A DNA stretch of 64,000 bases from Spizellomyces punctatus DAOM BR117 (lineage: Eukaryota > Chytridiomycota > Chytridiomycetes > Spizellomycetales > Spizellomycetaceae): positions 771,961 to 835,960 of the forward strand of contig NW_015971537.1 of assembly GCF_000182565.1 (NCBI RefSeq), read 5' to 3'. The notes below the pieces were generated by a model, which was not told the origin of the DNA, did not search any database, and saw only the letters and a list, made by a program, of their open reading frames with translations. This document shows positions 1 through 13,000 of this stretch, piece after piece. The translations under genes and the position numbers were made by a program. The stretch's first letter is position 1; each line of letters begins with the position of its first letter.

Positions 1-2298
1 GAAATATCCCCTTGGCAGCGAGCCAGGAGATTACCAAGAGCATCAAGCCCATTCTGCACCCGTAACCAAGCTACGAGTAAGCTACGATGACCAGTTTCTC
101 TTTTCGACGTCCGAAGACGGGGCACTCTACGTTTTCAAAATATCGGACAAGGAAGGCCGAGGATTGAAACGGGATCGTGAGATCGTCTATGCAGATGAAG
201 TGTGCCCTCAATTTGCGTTTCCTTAACCAAAAATGCACCATCTAACTAAGGCCGTTGTTAGATCCTCGTAACGAAATCCGACCTCGAAGAGAAGAACTCT
301 ACCATGGCGGAGCTCAAGACCCGGGTGGAAGAACTGAAGATGGAAAATGAGTACCAGCTTCGGCTGAAAGACATGAACTTCAACGAGAAGATCAAAGAGG
401 TTACCGAGAAATTCATGCAAGAAATCGAAGCATTGAAAATTACAAGCACTGTGCTAAGGACAGATAAGGAGAAAGAAGAAGTTCGCCATGAGGAAGAAAT
501 GGCGGAAGAACGAGAACGGCATGCGAGGGAGTTGATGGTAGAGTATTGCACACAGAACGACTATCCGCTCACCGAGCTAAACGTTGGTATTCAATTTTTC
601 TTAGGAACTTGAGACAGTTCACAACGCCAAGTTGATGGCCGAGTATGAGCGCTACCAGGAGCTTCAGGGTCGATCAACGGAGCTTCAAGGACAATGGGAA
701 AGACAAATGCGGGACATGCAGGCAGCCAAAGAGAAGGCACTCGCAGAACTGACAGCACATTTTGAAGCGAGAGTCAAAGAAAAGCAAGCTGAAATAGATC
801 AAGTGAGTACTTCATTCGTGCATTTGAAACAGAATACATACTGCGACCATGTGCTGACACTAGCCTCTTGACGTGGTCAAGCTGCAACAAGAACTCAAAA
901 GCCAACACCTTGAATTTACAGAAACCACTCGAGAAACAGAACAAGATGCGGATACTGAAATTCTGGAGATCAAACACCGATACGAGAAAAAGCTAAAAGA
1001 AGAACGTGAAATTGGGCTAAGATTGAAAGGAGAAAACGGAATTATGAGGAAAAAATTCAATACTCTGAATTCCGAAATCGACGCTCACAAGGCAGAAATT
1101 GGAAAGATGTATAATGAGGAGAAAAAGCTGCATGGCGTTATCAAGAGCTTGGAGAAGGATATAGCGGGATTGAAGAAGGAGGTATGGTTTAGCGCATCAT
1201 GAGAGTCTCATCATCTGCTGATAATGACTGATGGCCCTTGGTAGATTCAAGAGAGGGATGAGACTATCCAAGACAAGGAGAAGCGTATATACGACTTGAA
1301 AAAGAAAAATCAGGAATTGGAGAAGTTCAAGTTTGTCTTGGACTATAAGATTAAGGAGCTCAAGCGCCAAATTGAGCCTCGAGAGCAAGATATTCAAGGA
1401 ATGACGCATCAAATAAAAGTGAGCAGGGCTCCGAGTATAATTGCCTCTTCTACAAAGCAGTTCATTCATCCATCTTTAACTTCAGGAAATGGATGTTGAG
1501 CTGGAGCACTATCACAAGGCCAACTCTAATTTGGAGCTAACAATTGCGGATTTAAAATTGAAACTCCGTGCGGCAGAAAAGGAGGTGGCGAAGGAGCACG
1601 CTCGGGTGAAGGGCTTTGCTGCCACTGTGAAGAGATTCAAAGTGGATTTGAACGAATGCGTCCAGTACATTCAAGAGCCGAAGTTACTCAAGGTATCTGC
1701 CTGATTGGTAAAGCATGAAAAGAGTGTGCTTCATATTGACAGGGTATCTAGACGCACATCAAGAACATCTACCAAAAGTATTGCCTTTCGACGGATACGT
1801 CTATTACCTCTAGCAGCTCTGCTACTCCCGCCATCGCTTCATCTTCTACCACCGATATTCAACAGGAATATGCCCGCCAGCGGGAGTACCTCGAGCGCAC
1901 CGTGGCTTCCCTTCGTCGCAAAGTTACAAAAGATCAGAGCATTCACAGGGCCGATAATGTCCGCATCATGGCCGAAAATGTGGCTCTAATTAAGGAGATC
2001 AATCAGCTCCGAAGAGATTTGAAAGGAACCCGAGCAAGGGAGAAGGCTGCAGAGATTGCGCTAAAACATGTGAAGGGCCAAGATGATGAATCAGAATCTC
2101 CAAGTGGACCAACAAGACCCAAGAGTGAAGGTATGACAGAATAGCTTCTTGTACAATGCATACATGTTGGGTGAGCACAATACTCATCAATTACTATCGG
2201 CTGCTTTAGTTACAGCATACCGCCTCCCACCAATGGCTTCCCCTCCACCACCACCACTACCAGCTGTAGTCGAACAACAAGCGTTATCAACGCAGTGA
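1..2298 (+). CDS. CFAP57: CFAP57/WDR65-like flagellar protein, 3' part
   Basis: This is the C-terminal part of cilia- and flagella-associated protein 57, a WD-repeat plus coiled-coil protein of the motile axoneme. The window opens inside the last WD repeat ([13 protein letters not shown]). A long coiled coil follows with blocks typical of the family: [59 protein letters not shown]. Exons by eye are 1-199, 262-537, 605-802, 864-1181, 1245-1418, 1486-1692, 1752-2130 and 2210-2298. The last exon adds a short proline-rich tail before TGA. The order and spacing of the blocks match the animal protein as I know it. The 5' end lies outside the window. Presence of the gene implies a flagellated stage, which fits a zoosporic fungus. 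Exon joins are inferred; the identity is secure. Confidence 0.93.
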
Positions 2299-2809
2299 GC
2301 AGCAATATGTGATAGAGACGGATTTTGTTTTTATACTTTGTGTTATATTAATCGTACGCTGGGATCCGCAGTGTTGACTGCCTGTAGTCTTCTGTTTGTT
2401 TAGTGTATCGAAATACACCAGACTTGAACCCTACGTTCACGAATGCTGACTAACTACATCAGGAGTGATACAAACGCCTAGCGGGACGGCTGCTCATAAA
2501 TTGAGGCATCGTAGTTGGGTTGTCCAGAGGATTGCCAGGGTCTACAATGGATCGAATAATATCTGAACTCACACAAGTTGGGGAGAGTAAAAAGATATGA
2601 TTTAAAGAGAAAGATGTGCTGATCATTGCAAACAGTGTAAATCAATGACGGAAATGACAAAGTATCTTTGAAATAGTTTCTCTTGACTGGCGCGCTGATG
2701 TCCAAAGATCCGCGTTTTGTTTGTTTATACTGGTTTCCAAAAAAAGGTATATTGCACTGTCAGATGAGAATCCCACCAGCCAGATTTTGGAGATGCTACG
2801 ACAACGGCA
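2299..2809. other. Intergenic region between CFAP57 and the deubiquitinase
   Basis: This stretch holds the 3' flank of CFAP57 and the upstream region of the USP gene. I see no convincing ORF, RNA gene or repeat in it. Confidence 0.6.
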
Positions 2810-5783
2810 ATGACAAAGAAGGCAAAGGCAAAGAAAGCGAAGAGGGGAAAGAAGACTGGTACTCCTCGCCGTACACCGTCGACATCTGCGACAGATGTTA
2901 CAGGTGAGCAACCTATGGTGGATCTGATCAGTGTCAAACGATACTAATTGCCATCTGGTAAGATGGGATATCTTTGGAGGTAGAAAATGAAAATGAGCAA
3001 GAGACGGGGGCAAATGCCCCCAAAAAATGTCCTCATCTCAAGACCGCAGTTCGCATAACTCGTTTGTCACGGCAGCTTCCAAGCACCCTTGCGAAAGGGG
3101 CTTATTGCATGGTAGCTAACTGTGGTGAATTTCACCTCGTTTCACACGAGCTAAACGTCACTCAAGACATGCAGAAGAGAGCAACAGCGCGCAGCGAATC
3201 AGCAAAAGAATAAGGCCGTTGTTAACAGCGCAGAAGATGCTCAAACATCTTCAGCACCGGCCACTCCGCTGCATGCTGATGCAACCGCACTGTGGTTATG
3301 CTTAAAGTGTGGAGAAGTGAACTGTGGTCGAAACGACAATGCCCACGCTGTAGCCCATTATGATCGCGAGCAGCACGACATCGCCATACATACGCAAACT
3401 CTGGAGTGCTGGTAAGGATTTTTGCCTTGGACGCCCTTCTGGGTGGGGTGTAGAAGCTGAATTTTTTTGTAGGTGTTATGCATGCGACACGGAAGTGAAC
3501 GGAACCTCAACCCACAATCTGTTAGTGATTGAAAGCAAAAAGATGGTGGAAACCATCTTAAAGCCGAAACAAACTATCAAGGGTCCGGCATTTCCATACC
3601 TGCTTGACTTGTATGGGTCATTGACTAAAATTGAACACTTCAGATATCGTGGGAAAAGAGCCCAGCGCCGCTTCCGGGAAAAAGAAGCGCAAAGCTATTA
3701 TTTCTGCTCCCGGCCTTACGAACTTGGGAAATACGTGAGTCATGACGCACAGTGGTTTGGACCAATGACAAGCACGACACAAAACTGAGCTTTCTCAACT
3801 CTCAGTTGCTTTTTCAATTCGGTAATGCAATGCATAAACTCTACAAAACTCCTGCAAGTTCAATTGCAAGCGGCCATTTCAGAATCTCGTCTAGTTAAGG
3901 GACCTTTCACCGGTGCTCTTGTAAGGTTCCTTGCGTCAATGAACGCGCAGTTTGCGAGCGGCGGTGGTACTGTCAACCCTAGGGACCTTTTTGGCGCCTT
4001 AAGTAATACCTGGCGCATATACCGAATGTATGGCCAGCAGGATAGCCACGAACTATTGCGGCGATTGTTGGATGGCGTGCGCGAGGAGCAACTTCAGAAA
4101 GGCGAAGACAACAAGCCTTTGCCCGGGCAACGAACCTTCGTGGACAGGGTATTTGGCGGAAAACTATGCCAGCTGATCGTGTGTGATGCATGTAAAAATG
4201 TTTCTTACTCATTTGAGGAGTACATGGACTTATCACTGCCCATCCTCCAAGACGGAATCAAGCAGAGTAAAGGCTTCTTTTCCGCGTTTTCGCGTCGCCG
4301 AGTCAAGTCACCCGCTCCTGCGTCTTCTGAAGATATTGCAACCGATGTGCTTAATTCTATTATAGACAAGGTGGTCGCCGGGATATCCGATCTCTCCTTG
4401 CAAAATATGGCATCACGGTCGCCCTATGCTAAGGACCCCACGCGGTTACAGCTTATCGATACGTTGTTGCGCCCATTATCCACGGAGCGTGAAGGAGAGC
4501 CTGTGGAGAAACCCGTAACTTTGCGCAGATGCTTGGTCGAATTCATGGCCGTGGAAACGTTGGATGGAGATAGTGCTTATTCTTGCGATCATTGTTACAA
4601 GTTGAAATATGGAGTGTCTCCTGGTGATGCAAAAGACAAAGACGAGGCCGACCCTAAGACGGAGAGTGAGTCGTCGGGGAGGCGCTCTAGTCATCTAGAC
4701 ACAGATGAAGCTCGACAATCTCTAGGGAACGAAAGCAGCAGTTTATCGGAAGAGACTTCGGATACCTCTAAAGATACACTGCCAGCAGAAGGACCAGCAA
4801 CAGCATCAAGCATGACGCTGCCAATTGTGCACGGTACTTCTGCTTCGCACACACCGAGCCAATCGGCTCCAGTAAAGGCGGAGCCCCATGAATTTCCTCT
4901 GCAAGAGACGGACGGCAGCGGACTATTGGAGGCCGAGCCTGTCAACCCACTGAAGGAACGTTCTTTGTCGTCCGTAGGGACAATGACATCCAGTAGAGGT
5001 CCAGACACACGGCTTCCGAGTACCAATTCGAGCATCGCCACATTGAACCAGATCGCTCTGGAAGAGGAGGACGTGGATGACATTGGGTCGGATGAAGATA
5101 CTGCAGAAGGTAGAAGTAGCGATGGAAGCCCCGTATCGGACCAAGAAGCAGATGGATTGAATCTGTCTGTTCTTGATAACTTTGGTAACACAATGCGACC
5201 CGATGGTGACAGGAGCTCGGATATATCACAAACACCGGAACCCATAGCAGTCGTTGAGTATCCCTCCACTAAGCCCGCAAGACCCCCAGTCCGCAGTCGT
5301 GCCTATAAACGCTACCTCCTCCACAGCGTGCCCGATGTACTGGTTATGCACCTCAAACGGTTTCAGCAAGTTGGATTTGGTGGACGGACACGCAAAGTGG
5401 AAGATCCAGTTGCGTTTGAAGAGTATCTAGACTTGAGTCCCTTCATGGCACCAGATGAGGTCGAAGAAGCCGTTCAGGGCAGCGATACTCAGCCAATGGG
5501 CCGAAGAGATGGCGGAAGATACAGATTGAATGGGGTGGTGGTGCATGGAGGCGGGCTTTTTTCGGGGCATTATATTGCATATGTGCGCATTGGCACAAGC
5601 ACAAACACATTGGACAGCATTGCTGTGAAAGATGAAGCAAACACCGTTGATTTGGACGAGGAGGCTGTTGAGTGGGTCTACTGCAGCGATACTCATGTTC
5701 GGCCAAGTTCATGGGAGGAGGTGGCTCGATGCCAAGCATATATATTATTTTATGAGCGAGTCCAAGAGATCGTTGGGCGGTAG
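2810..5783 (+). CDS. USP16: Ubiquitin carboxyl-terminal hydrolase, USP16/USP45 type
   Basis: This is a cysteine deubiquitinase with an N-terminal zf-UBP domain. The start MTKKAKAKKAKRGKK is basic, as in USP16. The zf-UBP carries CPHLK, CMTC, LWLCLKCGEVNCGR, HAVAHY and CWCYACDTEV. The catalytic Cys box reads PGLTNLGNTCFFNSVMQC and is created by splicing. The His box is SGHYIAYVR, and a WVYCSDTHV box follows. Exons by eye are 2810-2903, 2963-3111, 3167-3411, 3473-3582, 3644-3734 and 3806-5783. The donor at 3583 (gtccgg) is non-consensus. The large last exon contains a Ser/Thr/Glu-rich insert of roughly 200 residues (about 4620-5270) between the two halves of the catalytic core. Large inserts at this place are common in USPs. 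The likely role is removal of ubiquitin from chromatin or other substrates; the exact substrate cannot be read from the sequence. Confidence 0.92.
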
Positions 5784-5960
5784 GATACCGTGTAATAATA
5801 GAAACTGAATCCTGCAACGGTGAGGTTCGCGTTGAATTCGCGATCGCGCGTCGTATCATGTGCCACAGTCAGTCATCATCCCCGCCATCTTCCACCATAG
5901 CAAGCTCCAGAGGGAGATCTACCAGACGGGGAATGCAAACCACTCAATATTGTCGACTCA

Positions 5961-8306
5961 ATGTCGCAACGTGGAGGCGAGGAGCTCCCTTCAACGCCAT
6001 CAGAGGCCTTTCTCACTGCTCGGGAAAGCCCCTCCCAAAACGCACAACAAACACCAGAATGCTATTTTCCCATCGTTGGAGAAACCACCGTTAATGTAGA
6101 CCAGGAACAAGGTGGCCCTCCCTTTGCAGCTGGCGGGCAGTTTGAAGAAGGAAACCAACCCGGTTCTTATCGTCCTTCAACATCCTCTGGTGCTCTCCTA
6201 GATTCTTCACAGCAGCCGACGTCAACTGAACCTCGGGCAGCGAGTTCTTGCAACCCGACGCTTCCCCGCGGACAGCTACCTAACTGGCGGGAAATAAAGA
6301 GAAGACTCCAGCAGGTTTTCAAGATCAATCATGCAGCAGCACAGGTCGCTTGCACCATAGTTTTGGTATCCCTATTCACTTTGATCAGGCCCATCGAAGA
6401 AGCATATCCGTCCAATACTGTATATATTACAATCGCTGCAGTCGTCGTTACCCAGCGTGAGTTTGGAACTGACCCTACGCGGCATTCTGTATGATATGTG
6501 TTAACGGCTTCTTTTAGCCAATCAAACGGCTTCGGTGCGACTTTTTGCTCAAAGACTGATTGGAGTCATTGTGGCTGCCATCTTGTCTCTTTGCGTACTC
6601 GGGTTAGATGCTATCATACCCCCCAAGTCCTGTCTGGACTGTTCGTGGAAACCATATGCGATCGGCGTCATTTTATTCATATTCATATACACTACGGCCT
6701 CAGTACGTGAATCACTCCCAGGACAAGCTTACACCACGAAACTGACCGATCTAACATTTGTAATTACTTTGGTATGTACCTTTCGGAGGATTGAATCTTG
6801 CGAATTCCCCTGATACATTTGTTAGCTAGGTGCATATGATGATCTTCTTCATAATCCCGATACTCCGCGATACGCTCCCCCGCTCGCCCGAATGGCGAGC
6901 ATGATTATCGGTACATTGCTCTCCCTGGCTGGTGCCTTCATATTCTGGCCTGTACGGATTACTCTGGTGCATCGAGTCGTGACGGGTAATTTGTTCAAAG
7001 ATATTGCCGGATATTTTCATGATCTGGTGCATGAAGGGTGGGTAGATGGCGTATGCGCAAAATTCCAAGATCATATGGCGCTAATAGTATTGGTGAAGAT
7101 ATTTACGAGAGCCCTCCCAGTCAGTGACCCCAGCAAGTCCTCATAGACTAGAAACCCAGTGGAGTTCTACATCAAGGACAATTGCGGTGGAAGGAGGCAT
7201 GGACATTCTCGGATCAGAAGAGGCTGTAACAGCGCAGCCTTTGGAAGGCCTCCCTAAGCGAGGAATAAGAGCAAAGCTTGGATGGTTGCTCGGTAAAGCA
7301 CCTCCTTCCGAAACTGAGCACCGTCCTGCTGCCCCTCGACCAGAGCAAAGTGACATCACGAGCGCTGACTCGACCACCGCCGATCAGTCAATTCTAACAT
7401 TGGATGACTGGGAACGAGTCATCGATGATGCAGTTAAGAGAGAGGAGGAGGATATTGTAAAGGAGTTCCATGAGAAAACGCACCCAGCTGCGGTACATAT
7501 CATACGTACCCTAGAGAAAGAAAGAGCCCGATTGGAAGCTAGCTATCAGGTTGAAGTTCGATGGACGCAAAGCCCTCATTTCGTTCATATAGCACCACTG
7601 GATCAAGTCATCAGACGCTTGCGGTAAGTGAACGTGGCGCTGATGAACATGCCCTGTTTCTAAGCTGCATTATTTCATTGGCAGACTCCTGTTTTATCAG
7701 CTGGCCGGACTTTATAGCGATCGACTGATCACCCTGCGAGCCCTTTCACCCCGTCTGCTGGAGTCAGCGCACCTTGTAGGAAATACTATAATGTCCGAAT
7801 GGCTAACTGCCTGGACATTAGATGCTGCCGCGCTGATGCACGCTATGGCTGCGCAGCCGTTAGGTGATACGGAATCATTTCATGTGAGCACATACACAAC
7901 TTCCCTGTGCAACGCGTTAACGGACCTTGGTGATGTTGTACTCTGGACTACAAGTCAGGGTACCCGAGTTATTGGGAGTGCTGAGCTGTCAGCTCGGTTA
8001 GAAGTCATTGTTCAAGAAGTGATCAAACGCAGGGATGTGTTAGAAACACATCTGTTGAAGCTCAGAACTAAATTGATGAACCCTAGTCAAGGGGATGATG
8101 CCCCAGATCCAAGTCACAAGGGCAAGGAACCGTGCGGCTGTGGCAAAATCGTAGCCAGCAAGGGAGTTTCGGAAGGACAGGCCCCAAATGAATCGCCCCC
8201 TGTGTTGGCGTTTCAGTACACAACATATGTACACCTATGGGAGATTACCGAAGTAGTTTTATCCGCTGCCCGTGCGGTTGGACGGATGATCAATGCTTAT
8301 GCTTAG
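5961..8306 (+). CDS. ArAE/FUSC/ALMT-like multi-pass membrane protein
   Basis: The protein has about 200 polar N-terminal residues followed by paired hydrophobic helices (ACTIVLVSLFTLI, VYITIAAVVV, LIGVIVAAILSLCVLGL, YAIGVILFIFIY, MIIGTLLSLAGAFIF). A long soluble helical C-terminal half follows. That layout fits the aromatic-acid exporter / fusaric acid resistance / Bre4-like superfamily of fungi. Exons by eye are 5961-6456, 6518-6771, 6826-7037, 7099-7623 and 7685-8306; each join keeps frame. The transported substrate cannot be told from the sequence. The start is the first ATG that opens the frame; upstream ATGs are out of frame. The family call rests on helix layout and a few motifs rather than a signature, so it is moderate. 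Confidence 0.65.
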
Positions 8307-8439
8307 AGTCGCGTCACTGATTCTACAATTCATGCCCGTTTCTGGTCGCTGGAGCTGTAAATATAGCGAATACCATTTCGTGCCATTTTGTAAATGTTGT
8401 CTATGTCTCTGTAAGCAACGATCTGAGTGCGGAATTATC

Positions 8440-9712
8440 CTATAGGTGAGCTCGTGCTCCTCCCTCTACTTCTCGCAAGAAAGATTCAATGGCCGTCGCG
8501 GTTTGCCCATCGTCCATATGATACATCCTAAAAATGGTTTCAGCATACCACCCAGTTATGCAGGATCGCAAACAGGCACTCCTTACATGTGTCCAACATT
8601 CGGTAAGGTTAAGAGTCGTGAGTTGGGTAGCAGTTCAGTGAGGCTGGCACCGAATTGAGCATTTATCAATTGATCATTAAGCCCATGTACGACGAGCGCA
8701 GGAGTTGACACCAGGTGAAGTTGATCTGTCACATCAAACGTGGATAGGGCTTCCAGCTGTTGCACTTTGTGGGGAAAGCCGGTGAGCCAGCAATATACAG
8801 AAACAGTCCGATTGATACTTCCAACCAGACATGGCATAACACACCTGTAATGCGTATAGGTCTTTTCCACTTTGCAGAGTTTTGAATCAATGTATCCACG
8901 TACGCACTATTAGCTCGACACCAATCGGGAGTGAAGTTACTCTCAATCATCGCCCTCTGCAACTTCAACTTTTCATCAGCAGTGAGATTTGACTTCGATG
9001 CGCCACCCGTAGCGGCGACATTCACGGCTAAACTATCCGACAGCTTTGCATGAAGCTATTCGAACCAATGGTTTAGATGACAATGCGGCCATGTCAGACA
9101 CACTCGTTCCATACCTGCGCTAAGAATCCCCGCAAAGCAGCTTTTGGGGTCGTACAAAGAAGAACAAGACTCAAGCATTCGCAATCGTCGCGGCCTCGAA
9201 GAAGCAGGGCAAGTTGTTGAGCTATCATTCCCCCCATTGACATTCCTAATAGATGGAAACGGTGCCATTTCAAGTGGAGAAGGATTGAGAAAACATCTGT
9301 AGCCATTTGGGTTATCGTGAGTTGGGGTGGGTCTCGAAATGGCGGTAGCGGTGGCGACAGAGAGGATTCCCCTATGCCTCTGTTGTCCAAGACACAGACT
9401 GGCCGGGTACGAGACAGATCTATGAATAACGTCAGGGTGAGTGCTTTGAACAGAGCACATGAGTTGACAGCTACACGTACCGTAAGCGAAATGAGCCCAG
9501 TCTTCCTTCACCCCCGTGCTACAAACGCATATCAGGCTTGCTTTCCCAACCAATTAACGGCCTTTTCCACGCGTAGGAACCTACAGTCCCATGACAAGAA
9601 TCAACGGTATTCCCACATTTTTGGCTCCAAGAACATGATAAGCAATGGTTGCTCCATCCGGAGTTTTGTAAAATTGCGTCGTAGTGTCGTGGGTCTCGCT
9701 GGAACTGGCCAT
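8440..9712 (-). CDS. Alpha/beta-hydrolase fold protein
   Basis: This is a serine hydrolase of the alpha/beta fold. In order it shows a first strand (AYHVLGAKNVGIPLILVMGL) leading to TGVKEDW, DNRGIGES, the nucleophile elbow GMSMGG, the acid turn VVHGLNDQLI and the catalytic His in LPNVGHM. The catalytic triad is therefore complete as Ser, Asp and His. Exons by eye, minus strand: 9712-9585, 9518-9481, 9419-9115, 9055-8845, 8764-8587 and 8527-8440. Exon 2 is only 38 nt. The gene is convergent with the ArAE-like gene and divergent from the kinase gene. The substrate is unknown; small esterases, lipases and epoxide-hydrolase-like proteins share these motifs. Confidence 0.85.
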
Positions 9713-10071
9713 TGTGTAGATGAATGTTGGGTCAGATGTTGGGTGAGCCGGCAGAACAGATGGGCTTGTGCACTCGCGGTCCCATCGGATGAATCATCAA
9801 AGAGCATGTGACCGCGCTTACGAAAGACAACGCGAGAGAATATCCCGCCCTACATCCAAGGGTAAACACACGAATATTCTGAACCAATAACGACGACTCA
9901 AACCAAAGCTTGCGCATCGAGAGAGTGCATCCCATTTTGTAATTAGCAATTGCTGATTGCTGCCAAAGAAGTCTCAGTCAAACGAACAAAAATCAGATCC
10001 ATTGATTATTGCCTACTGAAAAGTCCCAAACAAGTCAACTGGCCCAATATCATCCGCCGGCCCTCAATAGC
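9713..10071. promoter_or_regulatory. Shared upstream region of the hydrolase and kinase genes
   Basis: These 359 bases lie between two divergent start codons and should hold both promoters. No clear TATA box or repeat was seen. Confidence 0.4.
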
Positions 10072-13000
10072 ATGTCAGCAAAGCGAGCGCTTAGCGGCAT
10101 CGCCGCAAAAGAGGATCCTGATACCCTCTATGAGCTGATGGAGCATATCGGAACGGGAAGGTACCTCGTGCACCCAGATAACTGAAATCTTTCCCTCTAA
10201 CACTTCACTGTCCTTTCCACTCTCCTACAGTTATGGAGAAGTATTCAAAGTGAGCAATGAGCGACAAAGCTTTGATAGGCTGAAGGATCTTCTTATGTTA
10301 TTCGTCTCACGATTCCTAGGCACGCAGTCGTGTTACTGGAGAACTGGCCGCGGTGAAAGTGATAAAACTGGAAGCTGGAGAAGAACTTGATGAGGTCCTA
10401 CACGAAGTGAACTTCCTGCGAGACTGTAACCATCGGAATGTAGTATCCTATATCGGATGTTATATGAAGAAGGGGGCTGTACGGGGACAGAAGCACATCT
10501 GGGTGGGTTACGAATGACATTAAGTCGCAGATCCGGGCGTCTCCTCTACCCGAAAATTGCCACCTTATTTTCACCAAATACTAAGTTCTCCTAATTTGCT
10601 CTCCTTAGATTGTTATGGAGTTTTGTGGGGGAGGTTCTGTAGAAGCTGCATATAAGGGTATGGATGGAGATTTCCATGAGAGCTAATGGTGAGCTATTGT
10701 CACTAACACTGTGACCTTTAGGTCTGCGGGGTGCACTTACAGAACAAGAAATTACGTGCATAATTCGGGAGAGTTTGACTGTAAATATCATTGTCTTACC
10801 TCTTTTTTGTGTCCGATTGCTTTAACGAAACGTAAACTGTAGGGCTTGGCATTCCTCCATTCCTGCAACAAGATGCATCGAGATATAAAATGTGGTAAGG
10901 GTTGTGGAGAAAAGTAGTCCACAGAAGTCTCAGACCGATGATGGCCGTTCTTTCTCTCTCATTCTGGCAGGCAACATACTGATGACTGAAAATGGTCAAA
11001 TCAAAATCGGTGAGTAGGACATACGCCGTATAAGCCTTACCTTTTAATAATGCATTGTGACATGAATTGCAGCGGATTTTGGGGTATCAACGCAATTGAC
11101 AAGGACATTTTCCAAGCGACATACTTTCATTGGCACACCATACTGGTAACGTTTTGTCTCTGAACACATTAATTCATATCATGTCTTCTCATCTGTATTG
11201 TATTCAGGATGGCCCCGGAGGTGATAACAGCAGAGCAACAAGGCACAGCATATGATTACAAGGTAAGCAAGCACTCTTCCAGATGAAGATACGATCGATA
11301 CGATCCTTGTCTTCACCGTATATTTGACAGGCCGATGTATGGTCATTGGGAATCACCGCGATGGAAATGGCTGAATGCTCCCCACCAATGTTTGACATGC
11401 ATCCGATGCGAGTACTATTCATGATTCCGAAACTGGATCCACCCAAGCTAAAAGACCAGACAAAATGGTGGGATCTTTTCCGCACGAACTAGATTGTGAG
11501 AACCTCATCATTAAACATTTATCCTAAATGGTGCCCAGGTCGCCGGCATTTCGAGATTTCCTGCACGTCTGCCTCGAGAAGGATCCAGACAAGCGGCCAA
11601 CTGCCGACCAGCTTCTTCAGGTACACTTAATCCAAGTGCACGAGTATTTAGCAAGAAACTTAAGGGAGTTTCTAGTATCGCAAAGCTTATCTCTTTGCTA
11701 CAGCATCCTTTCGTCAGACCTGAAGGTAACCCTGCAAACATTGTAACGAACCTCATTGAACGGACGCGTGAAGCGAAACGACTACGAGCCGTACAAGGAA
11801 TAAAGAATCCTCTATTTCCGCAAGGGCAGGACGAGGACGAGGACGAAGATGACGATGAAGCCCGCGAAAAGGCCGAAACGGTCAAAAAGCGAGCGACGGC
11901 ACAAAAGGTCGAAATCAACATGGATACCGCACTAGATCAAACATTACAGCAGGTTGGATGAGGATGTTTCTTGCGTCAAAAGCATGAGCTCATTCGGTTC
12001 AACATTCAGTTGAGTGTCAAAGACCCAAAGAGTGACACACTGAGGTCAATAGAAGAAAGTGAAGGACATGACGAAGACACACTGGGACCTTTGGACGAAA
12101 GGAACAAAACAGTAAAGAAGATACCGTCGCATGCTAAGGAGGAATCCGCAGCATTTGTAGAGCGCGTTGCTGTGCCCGACAAGCCGGAGCAAAGCAACGA
12201 GAAGGAGACAACACCACAGCGCAAACCAGTATGTACCTAGATCCCACAGAGCAGTATTTGCCGAGAGTTCTTACGCCTATCTTGGTCTAGACATTTAAAG
12301 CAAGCAGAATGTGCCGACTGGCAATTCAAGTGAACTGTGCAGAATTCTTGGGTATTGCGCGGATGTAGTTGGCGGCGACCGTACGTTCCAAAGTTTGTTG
12401 ATGATCCCCGCTCCCGCATTTGGTAGGCGACACGCTATTGTTGGGAACGGATGACGGGCTGTTTGGATTGAAACGAAAGGTAATGTGGCCTTCCACCAAG
12501 CTACTTCGCTCCGCTCGTTCAGTTCTCGCCCCTCACATCTCCGGGCGCTTTTTTAGAAAAAGACCCGAAAATGATACCCTTGTCGACACGCCGATATGAG
12601 CAGATAAATGCTTTAGAGGACTTGAACATTATTATATCAAGATCCGGTACTGTCGCCCGGTTCAGAAAGATTCATTCCTCAAGTCTTACCAGACCCTCTA
12701 GGGAAATATGACATGGTTGCGACACATGACATGACTTCTACTACAAAATTCAAACGACGTCAAAAGTTTGAAACGGAGACCAAGTTGAAAAAGATGAAGG
12801 AGACAAAGGGGTGCCAATTTTATTCTCTGGGTCAGTTATAGTTTCTGCTTAGATTCGGGCACATACTTACACGTCAACTCTGACAGCTCGAATCGGACCA
12901 TCAATATACCTGTGTGTTGCTACGCCTAAATCGTTGCTCGTACTTAAATGGGCACCACATCCATTCAATAAATTCATGAAGTTAAAGGTTTGTCATCCTC

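Noticed and set aside
4691-5269. 192-codon minus-strand ORF inside the deubiquitinase
   Set aside because: It is antisense to the Ser/Glu-rich insert of the USP gene. Its composition is the expected shadow of that low-complexity region, and it has no family motif.
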